Source: Solanum dulcamara (taxonomy: Eukaryota > Streptophyta > Magnoliopsida > Solanales > Solanaceae). From it: a DNA stretch of 64,000 bases. Numbering within the stretch: position 1 is the first letter of the stretch; every line of letters begins with the position of its first letter. This document shows positions 19,636 through 30,402 of the stretch, piece by piece. Location of the stretch: contig NC_077237.1 in assembly GCF_947179165.1 (NCBI RefSeq), positions 89,380,341 to 89,444,340 on the forward strand. The letters run 5' to 3'. A program made the position numbers and the translations under genes. The notes below the pieces were generated by a model. The model did not search any database and had not been told where the DNA came from. It saw only the letters and a list, made by a program, of their open reading frames with translations.

Positions 19636-20337
19636 ATGCTTTCAAGAATTGCCAAAATCCCACTTGTGAGTTCACATCCTGAGGTTTACGAACCATGTGA
19701 TGATTCCTTTGCATTGGTCGATGCTTTATTAGCTGATCGAACTAACTTGTTACAACACAATCCCTCAATTTGTATGGAAATTGGTTGTGGCAGTGGTTAC
19801 GTTATTACTTCACTTGCTGTTATGCTTGGACACGAAGGATTTGTTCCATACTACATTGCAACAGACATCAACCCTCATGCAATAAGGGTGACTCGTGAGA
19901 CCATGGATGCTCATGGGGTTTATGCAGAGTTGGTAAACACAAATATTACATCTGGACTTGAGAAGCGATTGGCAGGATCAGTTGATGTGCTGGTTGTGAA
20001 CCCTCCTTATGTTCCTACGCCTGAAGATGAAGTTGGTTGTGAAGGCATCACTTCCGCGTGGGCTGGAGGGGAGAATGGTCGAAGCGTTATTGATAAAATA
20101 CTACCTGCTGCCGACAATCTTTTGTCAGAGAAGGGCTGGTTATATATTGTCACGCTTACTGCTAATAACCCTTCTGAAATATGTCTTGAGATGAGAAAGA
20201 AGGGTTATGCATCTCGAATTATCCTTCAAAGATCAACTGAAGAAGAGAGCCTTCATATTATCAAATTTTGGCGAGATTCTGATAGCCAGTTGGAGCTGAA
20301 TAATTTAAATTATTGGACAAAAATGGTCAGGAATTAG
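19636..20337 (+). CDS. HemK2/N6AMT1-type glutamine (eRF1) methyltransferase
   Basis: 233 residues in one uninterrupted frame. It is a class I SAM-dependent methyltransferase. It has YEPCDDSFALVDAL near residues 18-31, the SAM-binding motif EIGCGSG at 48-54, DINPHA at 77-82, and the catalytic NPPY at 122-125 followed by VPTP. NPPY methyltransferases of the HemK2 branch methylate the Gln of the GGQ loop of release factor eRF1, usually together with a Trm112-like partner, in the cytosol. Length and motif order fit that branch rather than the longer bacterial/organellar PrmC. An in-frame ATG at 19552 would add 28 residues without family likeness. A splice acceptor at 19622-19623 lies between the two, so the ATG at 19636 is preferred. 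Confidence 0.88.
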   Translation: MLSRIAKIPLVSSHPEVYEPCDDSFALVDALLADRTNLLQHNPSICMEIGCGSGYVITSLAVMLGHEGFVPYYIATDINPHAIRVTRETMDAHGVYAELVNTNITSGLEKRLAGSVDVLVVNPPYVPTPEDEVGCEGITSAWAGGENGRSVIDKILPAADNLLSEKGWLYIVTLTANNPSEICLEMRKKGYASRIILQRSTEEESLHIIKFWRDSDSQLELNNLNYWTKMVRN

Positions 20338-22168
20338 CGAAAGGGTCTCATCTTATGATTGCATTGATTGTCCATTAGGGAACATGACACTAGCTGTTAA
20401 TAGCATTGCAGATAGAGGAGTAAGTTCATCTTCTGGATGTGGTAATGTTCACTTCTGTTCTTTCTCGTTATTTCGATAAAGTCACTCTTTTCACATGGTT
20501 CGTTTGAAGCAATACATAGAAATGTGAAAGTTTGAATTCCTTTTCGTTTCTGTGGTACTGTTGTTCAGGTGTACAGGGGTCTGTTATCTTTACTAAAAGG
20601 TTTCCTCAAACAAGCTGACTCTCACTCGACTTTATCAAGTACCTGGTTTGATGCTTAAAGCTGTAGCTCATCGTGTCTATACACAATTTTTGAATTATTT
20701 GCTTCCATAATCTGCTCTGTTCGCAACAAGCTATTGCATTAACATCTCACAATGCTAAAGTAATCAGTTAACGAATATGTTTGGACGAATATCATCTGGA
20801 TAAGCCGTTGGTTTGTGTCTGTTTAATTTTCTTAGTTTCTTACTATATCCATGTTGGTGAAAATTTCTAGCCCTTGGAAATATAAGTGCTTAATTCGGTT
20901 GTTCATAGTGTCTTGAAGTTTATAGAGAATATCATGTGCTGATTTTGTGCAAATAAGATGCTTGTTTTTTTGATATAATTCCCTAAGCAATGTGTTGAAA
21001 GTTTGCAGTCAATTGAACAAAAGCTTTAAAAAATAAAGCCGAGACAGAACTTTGCACCATGATTTCGTTGCTTGGACTCTCCAAAACTGTACTACTTTTT
21101 TGGAGGATCTGACACACATCCCACGACGTTTTTGAAGAGTCCGAGCAACGTAGTGATTTCTGGTTTTGATCATTTCTACCTGGTGGCACTACCCTACATG
21201 TTTCATAAAGAACTGCCATTGGCTCCTTTTATCTGCTAATGAAGCGGAAATGTTGAAAAATTTGCATTCAGACATTTTTCTTTGTACTGTTGCAGTTGAT
21301 CAATTTTGAGGTGAGAAATTTATGAAGGGATATCCATGTTCTTGAGAAGTGTTTGCAAAAATTGCATTTAGATTGGGGTCGTTTGGTTCACGGACTAAGC
21401 TATCTCAGGATTACAGTTCTGAGATTATAAATTTATCTCAAATAACACCAAATTTATTTCACGATGAACATATGTTAGAAGGAAAGTGACAATTCGATAT
21501 CCAAAATCATGGCTAAAATTTCTTCGATAACGTTTAGTCTGATCAACTTCCAAAGTACTTTTTTTCGATTTCAACTTCAAATGCTATTTTTTCTGAACTT
21601 CAACAAACCAACATTTTCTGAATATAGAATCGCGACAAGTGAAACTTACTCAAATAGTAATATATAGAGTCAGTAACCTTGAAGACACTCAAATTTGCAC
21701 TCAATTGTATTTATGATCCTCAATTGTATGAACTTTTATCTATACACATGAATAAATATTTAAACACGTTTTCTTTAAAAAATTCTTAACATATATAAAT
21801 ATTTTTACATAAATTAACCATGACCGTTATTATACATATTCATTTATTGATTTGATGCATGCATGAGAGCTTACATCCTTATGAGCTATGATGCAACTTT
21901 TTTCCAAATCTCACATATAGTGTAAGTTAATCGCATCGAACCGTCTTTTTTAATTTTAAGATATATACATAATTTTGATATTTTCCAAAAAAGTACGTGA
22001 ATAAACTATATGGCCGACCTTTTACCGACTTTATCTCTAATTTCGTCTTTATAATATACTTCTCTCTTTTTTCTCATTTCTCTCTAAAATCCCTCATCCA
22101 AACACTTCCCAACACCCCAAATTTGCATTTCATTTCCATTTTTCTCTCTCTCTAGAAATCTCTCAACC
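20338..22168. other. 3' flank of methyltransferase gene and promoter of AN1 gene
   Basis: No gene seen. It includes a palindromic short element (21066-21150) and a fragment of a GTTTGGTTCACGGA-type MITE near 21372. Just upstream of the AN1 gene lie a TATAATAT at 22050-22057 and a CT-rich leader (22060-22168), typical of plant 5' leaders. Promoter assignment is tentative. Confidence 0.45.
21066..21150. mobile_element. Short palindromic element, copy 2
   Basis: GTTGCTTGGACTCTCCAAAA at the left pairs with TTTTTGAAGAGTCCGAGCAAC at the right. The centre contains TGGAGGATCTGACAC. Related copies are at 25312-25434 and 12965-13048. The complete pairing of ends suggests a foldback MITE. Confidence 0.7.
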
Positions 22169-22663
22169 ATGGCGGCGCAGAAGAGAGAGAAAGAAGAAAC
22201 CGAGCTGAAGGTTCCAGAATCCATCCCTCTGTGCTCTCCAACTCTGCCGGTATCTTCACCGTCTCCTCCTCCGCCGCCGTCGACGACGACGACGCATATC
22301 TCAGTTTCTGTTATCTCAGATCTGAAACGTTCTGATAGATCGTCGATGGAGAGCATAGATCTGAAGGTTTCTAGTATGGATGATGAATTGAGATCTACAT
22401 CAGCTGCATCGCCGGAAAGTATGGATCTGGTAGGTAGAAAAGCAGGGGTGAAGAGGCAACGGGAAGCTAATAGATGTTCTGGTATAGGTTGCCGTAGGAA
22501 AGTCGGATTGATGCCGTTCCGTTGCCGGTGCGGTGAAGTGTTCTGCTCAGAGCATAGGTATTCCGATCGACACGACTGTAGTTACGATTACAAAGCAGCT
22601 GGTCGTGAAGCGATTGCTAAGGAAAATCCAGTTGTCAAAGCTGCAAAAATTCTCAAAGTTTGA
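22169..22663 (+). CDS. AN1-type zinc-finger protein (stress-associated protein type, no A20)
   Basis: 164 residues, single exon. A complete AN1 zinc finger lies at about 103-137 with ligands C103, C108, C119, C121, C126, H129, H135 and C137 in the standard spacing. The usual C-terminal tail follows ([20 protein letters not shown]). The N-terminal 95 residues are low complexity (Ser, Pro, Thr; a run of five Pro near 34) and lack the A20 zinc finger that most plant stress-associated proteins carry. AN1 proteins of this family bind ubiquitin-pathway partners and act in stress responses; that role is inferred from family. A basic KRQRE segment precedes the finger. The ATG is preceded by a CT-rich leader and has good context (ACCATGG). 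Confidence 0.9.
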   Translation: MAAQKREKEETELKVPESIPLCSPTLPVSSPSPPPPPSTTTTHISVSVISDLKRSDRSSMESIDLKVSSMDDELRSTSAASPESMDLVGRKAGVKRQREANRCSGIGCRRKVGLMPFRCRCGEVFCSEHRYSDRHDCSYDYKAAGREAIAKENPVVKAAKILKV

Positions 22664-24240
22664 AAAATGGAAGTTTGAAGTTTTTTCTTCTTTTTTTTTT
22701 TTTGCTATTTTCAAAGTTGTTGAACCAGTCAAGAGGAGGAGTTTTGTGGGGGTGGTGGTGGAAAATGAATGGTGGGGGTGTTGTGTTGTAAATTTGATGA
22801 ATGGATGAGGGTATTGTTGTCATTTAAGTTATTAATTATTATTAAAATAAGGTAGTGGAAACTTTTTTTTTTGTGTTTTTATTTTATGCGGAGTATATTG
22901 CTTTAACTTTATGCTGCGTTGTACTTGTGCCATTATCACATGAAAATTATTTATTCTTATTGCTATGGTACGTTTTTTCTGAATTAGAGGTTTTGAATTT
23001 AAATTTTGATGTTTTGTTTTTGTCAAATGCTGGGCGATCAAAAGGTCTTGAGTCGTAAAATGTAGAAACATCATTGTAGGAGTTACATCTTCGAGCCATG
23101 CTTATCTTTGCGATATCAAAAATCATGAAAGATGTAGTAGAATTGATTAGTCTTTTCATCATCGCAGCGTTGAATCGTCTAACTCTTTGACGTTTGATCT
23201 TGAGTTTGAGATTTTGAGTCGTAAAATGGAGAAACATGTTTCCTTAAGCAATCTTGATCTTGTGTTTGAGCTTTCTTTGATGTTTGATCTTGAGTTTGAG
23301 TCGTAAAATAGAGAAACATGTTTTTTTAAGTAATCTTGATCTTGAGGTTAGGGAGTCAATTGAGCATCTCAGCGGCAGGATTGAATATCCGGATCGATGT
23401 CCATCCTGAACAAATAGGAGGCATGGGTCGTGGGTCACAGGTCACACATACGTCGTTGGATTGCATGGCAGAAGGTCGTGGGTCACAGGTCACACATAAG
23501 CCTTGGATTGAATGGTAGAAAAACACCCAACATAAAAAGATGGACACTCCTCCATGTGAAATATTCATCTTCATAGGAACTTTTTGATAGCAGTCGTGAC
23601 CAACAACCATCAGTTCTCGACTTGTTGGTAAGGTGGTTTGAGCTTTTGAGTCCTAAAATGGAGAAACATGTTTTGTTAAGCAATTTTACGCGAAATTAAT
23701 TGAATCATTTGTTGAAACATTGATGAGTGAAAATTCTCGTTGATATACACATTCACCAAACAAACACAATTAAAGTAAAAAAAATAAAAACATAATTCTC
23801 TTATACAATCTTAATATAGTTACATGCTTTCTCATACTTCTATGTTTTGCTTATAATTAAAAAAAACTAAAAATTCTTAAACCTTATGCATGTTTCATGC
23901 TAACTCGTGACTCCATCAACGAGGAGTATAGTCTAGTGACATTATTAAAAATGAAAATCTTTCACGCAATAAATATGAGAGTATTTCACACGATAAAAAT
24001 AAAGTTAATTTTACTTTCCTCTTTTATCTTCTCCTTAATCACTCAATATTATTCCCGAAAAGATATCTGAATTCTAATTCCAAAACAATTGTTTATCTTT
24101 AATTAATTTCAAAAAAAAAAATATTAGCCAAAAAATTACTCAAAATCCACGTGGCATACAATAAGAACATAATTTAACAGAATTAATATTTCTGCTTCAC
24201 TAGTTGTACTCTTGTTCTTGGGAGGTGTACATACTCCACT
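22664..24240. repeat. Intergenic region with several minisatellite-like repeats
   Basis: GAGTCGTAAAATGGAGAAACATG and close variants occur at about 23048, 23216, 23296 and 23648, with TTAAGCAATCTTGATCTTG after some of them. A 48-bp unit (GGTCGTGGGTCACAGGTCA...) is tandemly doubled at 23426-23520. No gene: the open frames of 60-96 codons on both strands lie in these repeats and have no motif. Confidence 0.6.
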
Positions 24241-24356
24241 TTCTATAAATATATCAAGAAATTCATACATAATGGAAAGCACTATAATAGTTGGTAGGGC
24301 AGCAGGGGTTTTCCATTACTCTTCTCTTCTGTGGGCGCTTTCTTTTCAAGAAAAAG
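24241..24356 (+). promoter_or_regulatory. Candidate promoter and first leader exon of the PRELI gene
   Basis: TATAAATA at 24244-24251 is followed about 30 bp later by a leader-like stretch. A possible donor (AAG/GTCA) lies at 24355-24356; another (TAG/GTAAAT) is near 24632. The coding exon begins after an acceptor at about 28302, so the leader intron would be about 3.7-3.9 kb. Tentative. Confidence 0.45.
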
Positions 24357-24734
24357 GTCAACTTTTTGATCTTTGATTAATACATCAATATCTGTAATAC
24401 CCATTTTGATTTATCATCATTAGTGTTATAATGAAATGTGATTATCAAATGAAATAAAACAACAAAAAAAGATTGATTGTGTTGATCCCAAATGATTTAG
24501 GATTTTGAGGTGTAGTTAGTTGGGGGGTTTTGATTTATTTTTTGTTGGTATGACACTGATATTGATTTGTTCGAACCATGGATTTGTTTAGATCAAGAAG
24601 CTGCTTGAGCTGGTGTATTTGAAATTCTGTAGGTAAATTGGCTTGTTTTTGTGTTTTCATTGAGTGGTTTGATGTGGGTGTGAGGATTTTTCGAGACCCT
24701 TTTGAGTTTTAGTTCAAAATGTTTGATTTTTAAA

Positions 24735-24855
24735 ATTTTTTATTGTGGGTAGGGGAAGGGGGAAATGGGGAGGAGATTACAAGGTGGGGAATCGAACCTT
24801 AGTCAATAAGGTGAAAATTGTAGGTTGCCAACCAACTGAGCTACTGAGATTTTCA
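24735..24855 (-). mobile_element. Short tRNA-derived SINE, copy 1
   Basis: On the minus strand: TAGCTCAGTTGGTTGGCAAC (A-box region) and AAGGTTCGATTCCCCAC (B-box), then a C-rich/T-rich end. It sits after CAAAATGTTTGAT, the same site used by the copy at 25065-25195, so the two were probably copied together when the host repeat was duplicated. Confidence 0.7.
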
Positions 24856-25064
24856 AAGTTTGATATTTGATTTGTGTTTCTTGCTTGATCAAGTAGCTGT
24901 TTGAGCTGGTTTATTTGAAATTCTTTATGTAAATTGCTTGTTTTTTGTGTTTTCATTGAGTGTTTTAATGTGGGTGTGATGATTTTTCGAGACCCTTTTG
25001 AGTTTCAGTTCAAAATGTTTGAATATTTTTTCTAAAAAAAAGATTTTTTTTCAATTTGTTATTG

Positions 25065-25195
25065 GGGGTGTGGGGGAAGGGGAAATGGGGGAGGGGATTA
25101 CAAAGGTGGAGAATTGAACCTTCCCCAATAAGGTGTAAGTTCAGGTAGTCAACCAAGGTAGCCAACCAGCTAAGCTACTAAGATTTCCCAAATGT
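25065..25195 (-). mobile_element. Short tRNA-derived SINE, copy 2
   Basis: Same family and same position within the host repeat as copy 1. It is flanked by AAATGTTTGA-like strings on both sides (near 25014 and 25190). The next repeat unit (near 25552) has the uninterrupted AAAATGTTCGATATTTG. Confidence 0.68.
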
Positions 25196-25311
25196 TTGAT
25201 ATTTGATTTGTGTTCTTGCTCGATTTTAGATTTTTATATCAATCAAATTGCTTATTCTATGCCTTAGCGGTTGCTATTATCAGATTTGTTAAGCATAATT
25301 TAGATAAAGTT

Positions 25312-25434
25312 GTTGCTTTGCTTGGACTTTTCAAATATGTTAACGAGTGCGTGTCGGATCTCCCAAAGTAACGTATTTTTGGAGAATCCGACACGTGTGC
25401 AGCATTGAAAGTGAAGAGTTTGTGCAACTTATCC
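25312..25434. mobile_element. Short palindromic element, copy 3
   Basis: TTGCTTTGCTTGGACTTTTC at the left pairs with GAAAGTGAAGAGTTTGTGCAA at the right. The middle has GTGCGTGTCGGATCTCCCAAAG and GGAGAATCCGACACG, forming a second inner inverted pair. It interrupts the intron repeat array. Confidence 0.65.
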
Positions 25435-25689
25435 TGCTTGAGCTGGTGTATTTGAAATTCTTTATATAAATTGACCTGGTTTTGTGTTTTACATTTAATT
25501 GAGTGTTTTGATGTGGAGTGAGAATTTTTCAAGACCCTTTAGAGTTTCAGTTCAAAATGTTCGATATTTGATTTGTGTTCTTGCTTGATTTTATATTTTT
25601 GTATCAATGAATTTGCTTATTCTATGTCTTAGTGGCTGGTATTATCAGATTTGTGGAAGCATAATTAGATAAAATTGCTGCTTGAGCTG

Positions 25690-25799
25690 ATTTTCTTTTT
25701 CTTTATAATGAGGGAGGGGATTACAAGGTGGGAAATCGAACCCTCACCAACAAGATGAAAGTTCAAGTAACCAACCAACTGAGCTTCTAAAGTTCCCCA
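25690..25799 (-). mobile_element. Short tRNA-derived SINE, copy 3, with 11-bp target duplication
   Basis: On the minus strand it carries AGCTCAGTTGGTTGGTTAC and GGGTTCGATTTCCCACC, the A- and B-box regions. The 11-bp repeat TGCTTGAGCTG flanks it (25679-25689 and 25800-25810), and that string is part of the host intron repeat. This confirms the family as a mobile SINE. Confidence 0.85.
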
Positions 25800-26606
25800 T
25801 GCTTGAGCTGGTGTATTTGAAATTCTTTATATAAATTGGTCTGTTTTTGTGTTTTGGGTGTGAGAATTTTTGAATATCGTCCTAAGTTTTAGTTCAGAAT
25901 TCTTTATTTTTGATATGTGTTCTGACTCGATTGTTGATTTTGATACCAAATGATTGAATTTGCGTATTTATTTGTCTTAGCGGTTGGTATTATCAGATTT
26001 ATGGAACCATGATTTAGATGAAGTAGCTATGCCAGCTGGTGTAAAAGATTGACTTGTGTTTGCGTTTCTTTGACTGCCTTGTTGCAGGTGTGCGAATTTT
26101 TAGAACATATTGGTTTTCTTGGTTGAATTTGATTTTGATTTGTACTCTTGCTGGATTGCTGATGTCAATGATTAATTTTACTTATTGATTTTGTACTCTT
26201 GCTGGAATACTGATGTCAAATGATTAATTTTGCTTATAGGATGTGAAGAATTTTTAGGACCCTTTTGAGTCGGTTCAAAATTTTGACATTTGATTTGTGC
26301 TCTGCTGGATTGTAGATTTTGATATTAAATGATTGAATTTGCTTATTAGTTGTACAGGCTGGTATCATTAGAATTGTGTAAGCATGATTTAGATGAAGTA
26401 GCTATGTCAGCTGGCGTAAAAGATAGGCTTGTGTTTCCTTGACTTTCTTGTCACTGTGTGCAGTTATTTGGAACACTTTGGATTTCTTGGTTGAATTTGA
26501 CTTTGATTTGTCTTGGCGACTGGTATCATTAGATTTGTGGAGGCATGATTTAGATGAAGTGACTATTCCAGCTGTTGTAAAAACATTCTACTGAAAAAGA
26601 TTGTCT

Positions 26607-26770
26607 TGGAGCCCCCAGGTCTTTGGTCTAGTGGTAAGATCGCAGCTTCTGATGTGTGGATCAGGCACGTCACGGGTTCGAACCTTGAGGTAGAGGAGTG
26701 GGCCCATTAGCGTCCGAATTTTGAACTGTATAACACTGTTCCTCGGGGATTTCTCGGCTATAAAACAAAG
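26607..26770 (+). mobile_element. tRNA-derived SINE with target duplication
   Basis: TTTGGTCTAGTGGTAAGATC (A-box region) and CACGGGTTCGAACCTTG (B-box), followed by an unrelated body. The repeat GATTGTCT flanks it at 26599-26606 and 26771-26778. Its body differs from the short family nearby. It is not a functional tRNA: no cloverleaf closes it. Confidence 0.8.
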
Positions 26771-28327
26771 GATTGTCTATTTGCGTTTCTTTGAGTGTCT
26801 TGTTACCAATGACACTTCAGGTTCCTTGGTTGAATGTAATCTTTGATTTGTACTCTTGCTGGAATGCTGATGTCAAATGATTATTTTGCTTATAGGATGT
26901 AAAGATAACTAAATTGTCTCTTTGGAGTTTGTCTTTGCCGCTGAGATTGATTTGTGGAATCAAATCATTCCTTCATAGCCTGGTAGATCTTTATGTTTAC
27001 ATCAAATAGCTGCTTGAATTTCTTTTAGTATCTTGATATGTGGTATGAATATTTTTGAGAACCCTTTTTTGGTTTCCTTAGGCGCTCTCACTCACACAAA
27101 CACTCATTCTTCTTAATCACTGATTATCAAGCTGAATAAACCAAGTTAGTTATATACATTCAAAAGTGTACTTTTGTGACTGTTATAGGACATAATTTGT
27201 CATCGGTTGAAAATATTTCTTGCTAGAAGCCTGAAATGGGATCACTGAGTGTGATACTCCACCTGAAAAGGTAATTGAGTTTCATTCAAAGTAGTATGTT
27301 GCTTATGATGTTTCTAGCATAAAATGTTACTGCAAGGTATGAGTGATGGTACAGATTAAAGGGCTTATGTACCTAATTCTTTGATGCTCCACAAATTCTC
27401 CAATGGTGCGAAAGGCACATTCCCTTCTCAATGGGAGGATATTTTGTGGTGTTCTTAAAAGACGAATAAGTGGATATCCATTGTTGTGTGAGGGAGAGTA
27501 GAAAAGAATGAGGGAGGAGGGGTCCATGGACTATCAGGATAATTACTAGTTTCAAATTTCAGTTGAGGTGATTTAATGTTGTCTATAAGAGTATACGCCT
27601 AAGAAGCTGGATTGTTGATGGACTCCTTTATGATGTCTGTATTTGTTTTGCCAAATCTTTTGTTTTTTGGTTGGAAGGGTTCTGGATTTTGTGCATGCAA
27701 ATGAATTAGATTATACATATTCAAGTTGGTTTTTAATTGGGAACTCCATGAGTTCTCTTTCTCTATAATATATGGGATACTTTGTGAGTTGATGAAGGTT
27801 TAGTGTTAAACAACATGGAATAAAGGTTAAGTGATGTTGCATCCAAAAGAGCTGTCCCTTTCAAGTTTCAACCTGCTGCAAATAAGTTCTTGTATGTTCG
27901 TTTTGATATGTCTCTTGTGTATGCTATAAACAGATGGATTACAAGATCTTTAACATCATCTAGAGAGTATATCAGTGGACATATGTGGAATTAGCCGAGG
28001 TGCGCGCAAGCTGTCCAGGACACCATGGTTATCAAAAAAAAGTATAAAATATCAGTTTTTCCTAAAATCATAGAATTGTAGTTTTGGAGAATCCTGTGCC
28101 AATAATATTGCGTTGGGAGTAAGTTATATGACATATACTTGATTCTAAGATGATTTAAGGCGTGACTGTAATTCAGTATACTGCTGAGCTTGTGAAATGG
28201 GATTTTTGGGTACTCTTTATGTATCATTTTGATTCATTTGTTGCTAACTCAATCGTCAATAGACATTTGTTTGCCTGATTTGCTTCTGTTCCTATTTTTC
28301 AGGTTTTAGAAAATCAGAAGTAACGAG

Positions 28328-28885
28328 ATGGTCAGAGCGTATTCACAAGAGCACACATATAAGCACCCATGGGAAAGAGTAACTTCTGCATCCTGGCGCA
28401 AGTTTGCTGATCCTGAGAACAAACGCATTCTATCACATATCCTTGAAGTTGACACATTGAACCACAAGCTTGATTCCAGCTCAGGGAAGCTTTATACGAC
28501 TCGTGCCATAACTATCCATGCACCAGGACCATGGTTCCTCCGCAAAATCATTCGTCAAGACATCTGCCACTGTGTAGAATCAACAGTTGTTGATGCTCAA
28601 TCTCGGTCCATGCAGCTCTCCACTCGAAACATTAGTCTGGAGAAGTACATAGAAGTGGAGGAGAAAATCAGATATGACCCTCATCCAGATAATCCAAAGT
28701 TATGGACCGTCTCCAAGCAGGAAACGAGTATCAGGATTAAGCCCTTATCAGCTCTGGCATCAATGGCAGAGAAAATAGAGCAGAAGTGTGTGGACAAGTT
28801 TCAGGCAAACAGTGCGAAGGGAAGAGAAGTAATGGAACGGATGTGCAAGTACCTTGAAGCTGAATCCAGAGGCATTTCAGCATGA
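28328..28885 (+). CDS. PRELI/MSF1-domain protein (Slowmo/Ups-like)
   Basis: 185 residues in one coding exon, starting just after a splice acceptor (TTTTTCAG ending about 28302). The PRELI/MSF1 domain spans about residues 2-172: a start with the pattern YSQEHTYKHPWERVTSA..KFADPENKR, then HILEVDTLNH, TTRAITIHAPGPWFLRKI, and the late helix with EKIEQKCVDKFQANSAKGRE. Yeast and animal members move phospholipids (phosphatidic acid or phosphatidylserine) between mitochondrial membranes in the intermembrane space with a Mdm35/TRIAP1 partner. The Slowmo/Ups2 branch is the closest in feel, but the lipid is not decided by sequence. There is no cleavable presequence, as usual for this family. The long upstream leader intron is full of repeats. 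Confidence 0.9.
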   Translation: MVRAYSQEHTYKHPWERVTSASWRKFADPENKRILSHILEVDTLNHKLDSSSGKLYTTRAITIHAPGPWFLRKIIRQDICHCVESTVVDAQSRSMQLSTRNISLEKYIEVEEKIRYDPHPDNPKLWTVSKQETSIRIKPLSALASMAEKIEQKCVDKFQANSAKGREVMERMCKYLEAESRGISA

Positions 28886-29394
28886 TTTAGCAATCCAACT
28901 TTATATTAGGCTTCTTCAGCACTAGTATCCGACCCCTCCTTTAAACGTAAGAGGCGAGTTTACGACAAACACTGGCTGGCAGATCGAATGTGTTGTATGA
29001 AAAAGAGGACGCCAATCATGAATCGTTCTTTCTGAACTTTTTGTAAGCTGTAGTAGATGCAATAACAACACAACTTCATTTTAGTTGGTTGCATGTAATT
29101 CGAGTTTGCAGCTGATTATCTTTCAAATTCCCAGTTATGTGTTCACTCTATTGAGTTTTATTACATCCTTAAATATAATTGATCATAAATTTGTTGCTGC
29201 TGGAAAATTGTGAACATAAGCCTTGTTGACGACACTCTTTATCTGTTTGAGAAACAAAATCCAAAAAGGCTACTCATAAAACTTAATCGATATCCTTAAG
29301 AGTTATCAGTGAGCAAAGGAACCAAAGCGCCAGCAACTTTGAAAGCCTTGGATTAACATCGTTTTGCAATAACCACAAACACTAGCTACAACCA

Positions 29395-29530
29395 TATGTA
29401 CCGACATGGGTTGTCGTGGAAGAGTAAGCACTACTTCGTCCCTAACCAGAGGTTTTTGATTCGAGTTTGAGTTTTGAATATGAAGTCGACTTTGTTAGGG
29501 TGAACGGGTATGTAATAGGATCATTTTTAG
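29395..29530 (+). mobile_element. Au-like SINE fragment
   Basis: GGGTTGTCGTGGAAGAGTAAGC (A-box-like), CCCTAACCAGAGGTTTTTGATTCGAGTTTGAG (split here by eye: ACCAGAGG, then GATTCGAGTTTG as B-box) and a short body. The head resembles the Au SINE in the paralogue-3 promoter. No target duplication was seen. Confidence 0.55.
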
Positions 29531-30176
29531 CTAATGCCAATGTCTATCATGCTTTATAACATCTTGAAGGGTCTATTCTACTTGTGCAGAATTTTTCGAT
29601 GCAAATCCAAATTTAATTGGACCCAATACAAATATCAGACACCAGGTGAAAACCCCCCGAAAAAACACAAGCTATACCCACCACATCAAACAATTCTTGA
29701 AGGGTAATATATCCAAATGAAACTCCAAAACATACAAGTAAAAAGCAAAAGATTTTTCCAAGAGAATAAAGGGATAGTTAAATCTTAATCAAGAACCTTA
29801 AAAGATACCAACTCACTGGCAAAATAACTTCAAAAACTGCTACTTTTTACCTTAAAGTGACTATAACTATGCTTTCACGAGTTTTTGGCTAAAAACTCAT
29901 GCTTTCACTGTTTCAATAAAAGTGTGTTATTTTTCTTTCTTTTTTTAAAAAAATACTTTTGTATTGAAAAGTCTAATTCCAACATTATACTTGTCATGTT
30001 TAAGATTACAAAATTCAAAGAATATTTCGTTATATTACATATATTTCTTAGTTTAAGGAGTACAAGCTTATTTTTTTAAATTGTGTGCCTAATCAAAATT
30101 AAGACATTTAAATTGAACCATAAGCCAAGCTTTATAATGAGACTAAAGCCTCCAAAAACTTTATCGAGGGTAAAGG

Positions 30177-30402
30177 GGTTGTTTGGTTCAAGGTATTAGA
30201 TGGTCCCGATATAAATTTTGAAATTAAACCAATCCCATATTTCATTGGAGGTATTAGCTAAATCATATAAATTTTATATCAAAAATCTCTGTATAATTTA
30301 TCCCTTATAAAAAGCGAAATTATTATTCAATATATAATTTTTATTATAATCCCAATATTATAATTCTTGAATATTATGATGTTAGAACCAAATGATCCTT
30401 TT
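30177..30402. mobile_element. MITE with GTTTGGTTC ends
   Basis: GGGTTGTTTGGTTCAAGGTATTAG at the left pairs partly with GTTAGAACCAAATGATCCTT at the right. The interior is AT-rich and non-coding. A related element lies at 34086-34350. Confidence 0.5.

Larger units (their letters stand above)
24590..26600 (+). repeat. Degenerate ~300-400-bp tandem repeat array in the PRELI leader intron
   Basis: The string CTTGAGCTGGTGTATTTGAAATTCT recurs near 24606, 24903, 25437 and 25802, with weaker forms (CCAGCTGGTGTAAAAGATTG) near 26033, 26404 and 26568. A second marker, CTTAG(C/T)GG(T/C)TGGTATTATCAGATTTGTGGAAGCAT, recurs near 25262, 25629, 25977, 26347 and 26514. The array is broken by three SINEs and one palindromic element. 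It is non-coding. Confidence 0.7.

Noticed and set aside
24735..25799. Possible tRNA-like genes in the PRELI leader intron
   Set aside because: A- and B-box strings are present but in short SINEs, one of them with an 11-bp target duplication; no full cloverleaf.
26607..26770. Possible tRNA gene (GGTTCGAACC and TAGTGGTA strings)
   Set aside because: The acceptor stem does not close, the spacing is wrong, and it has a body and target duplications of a SINE.
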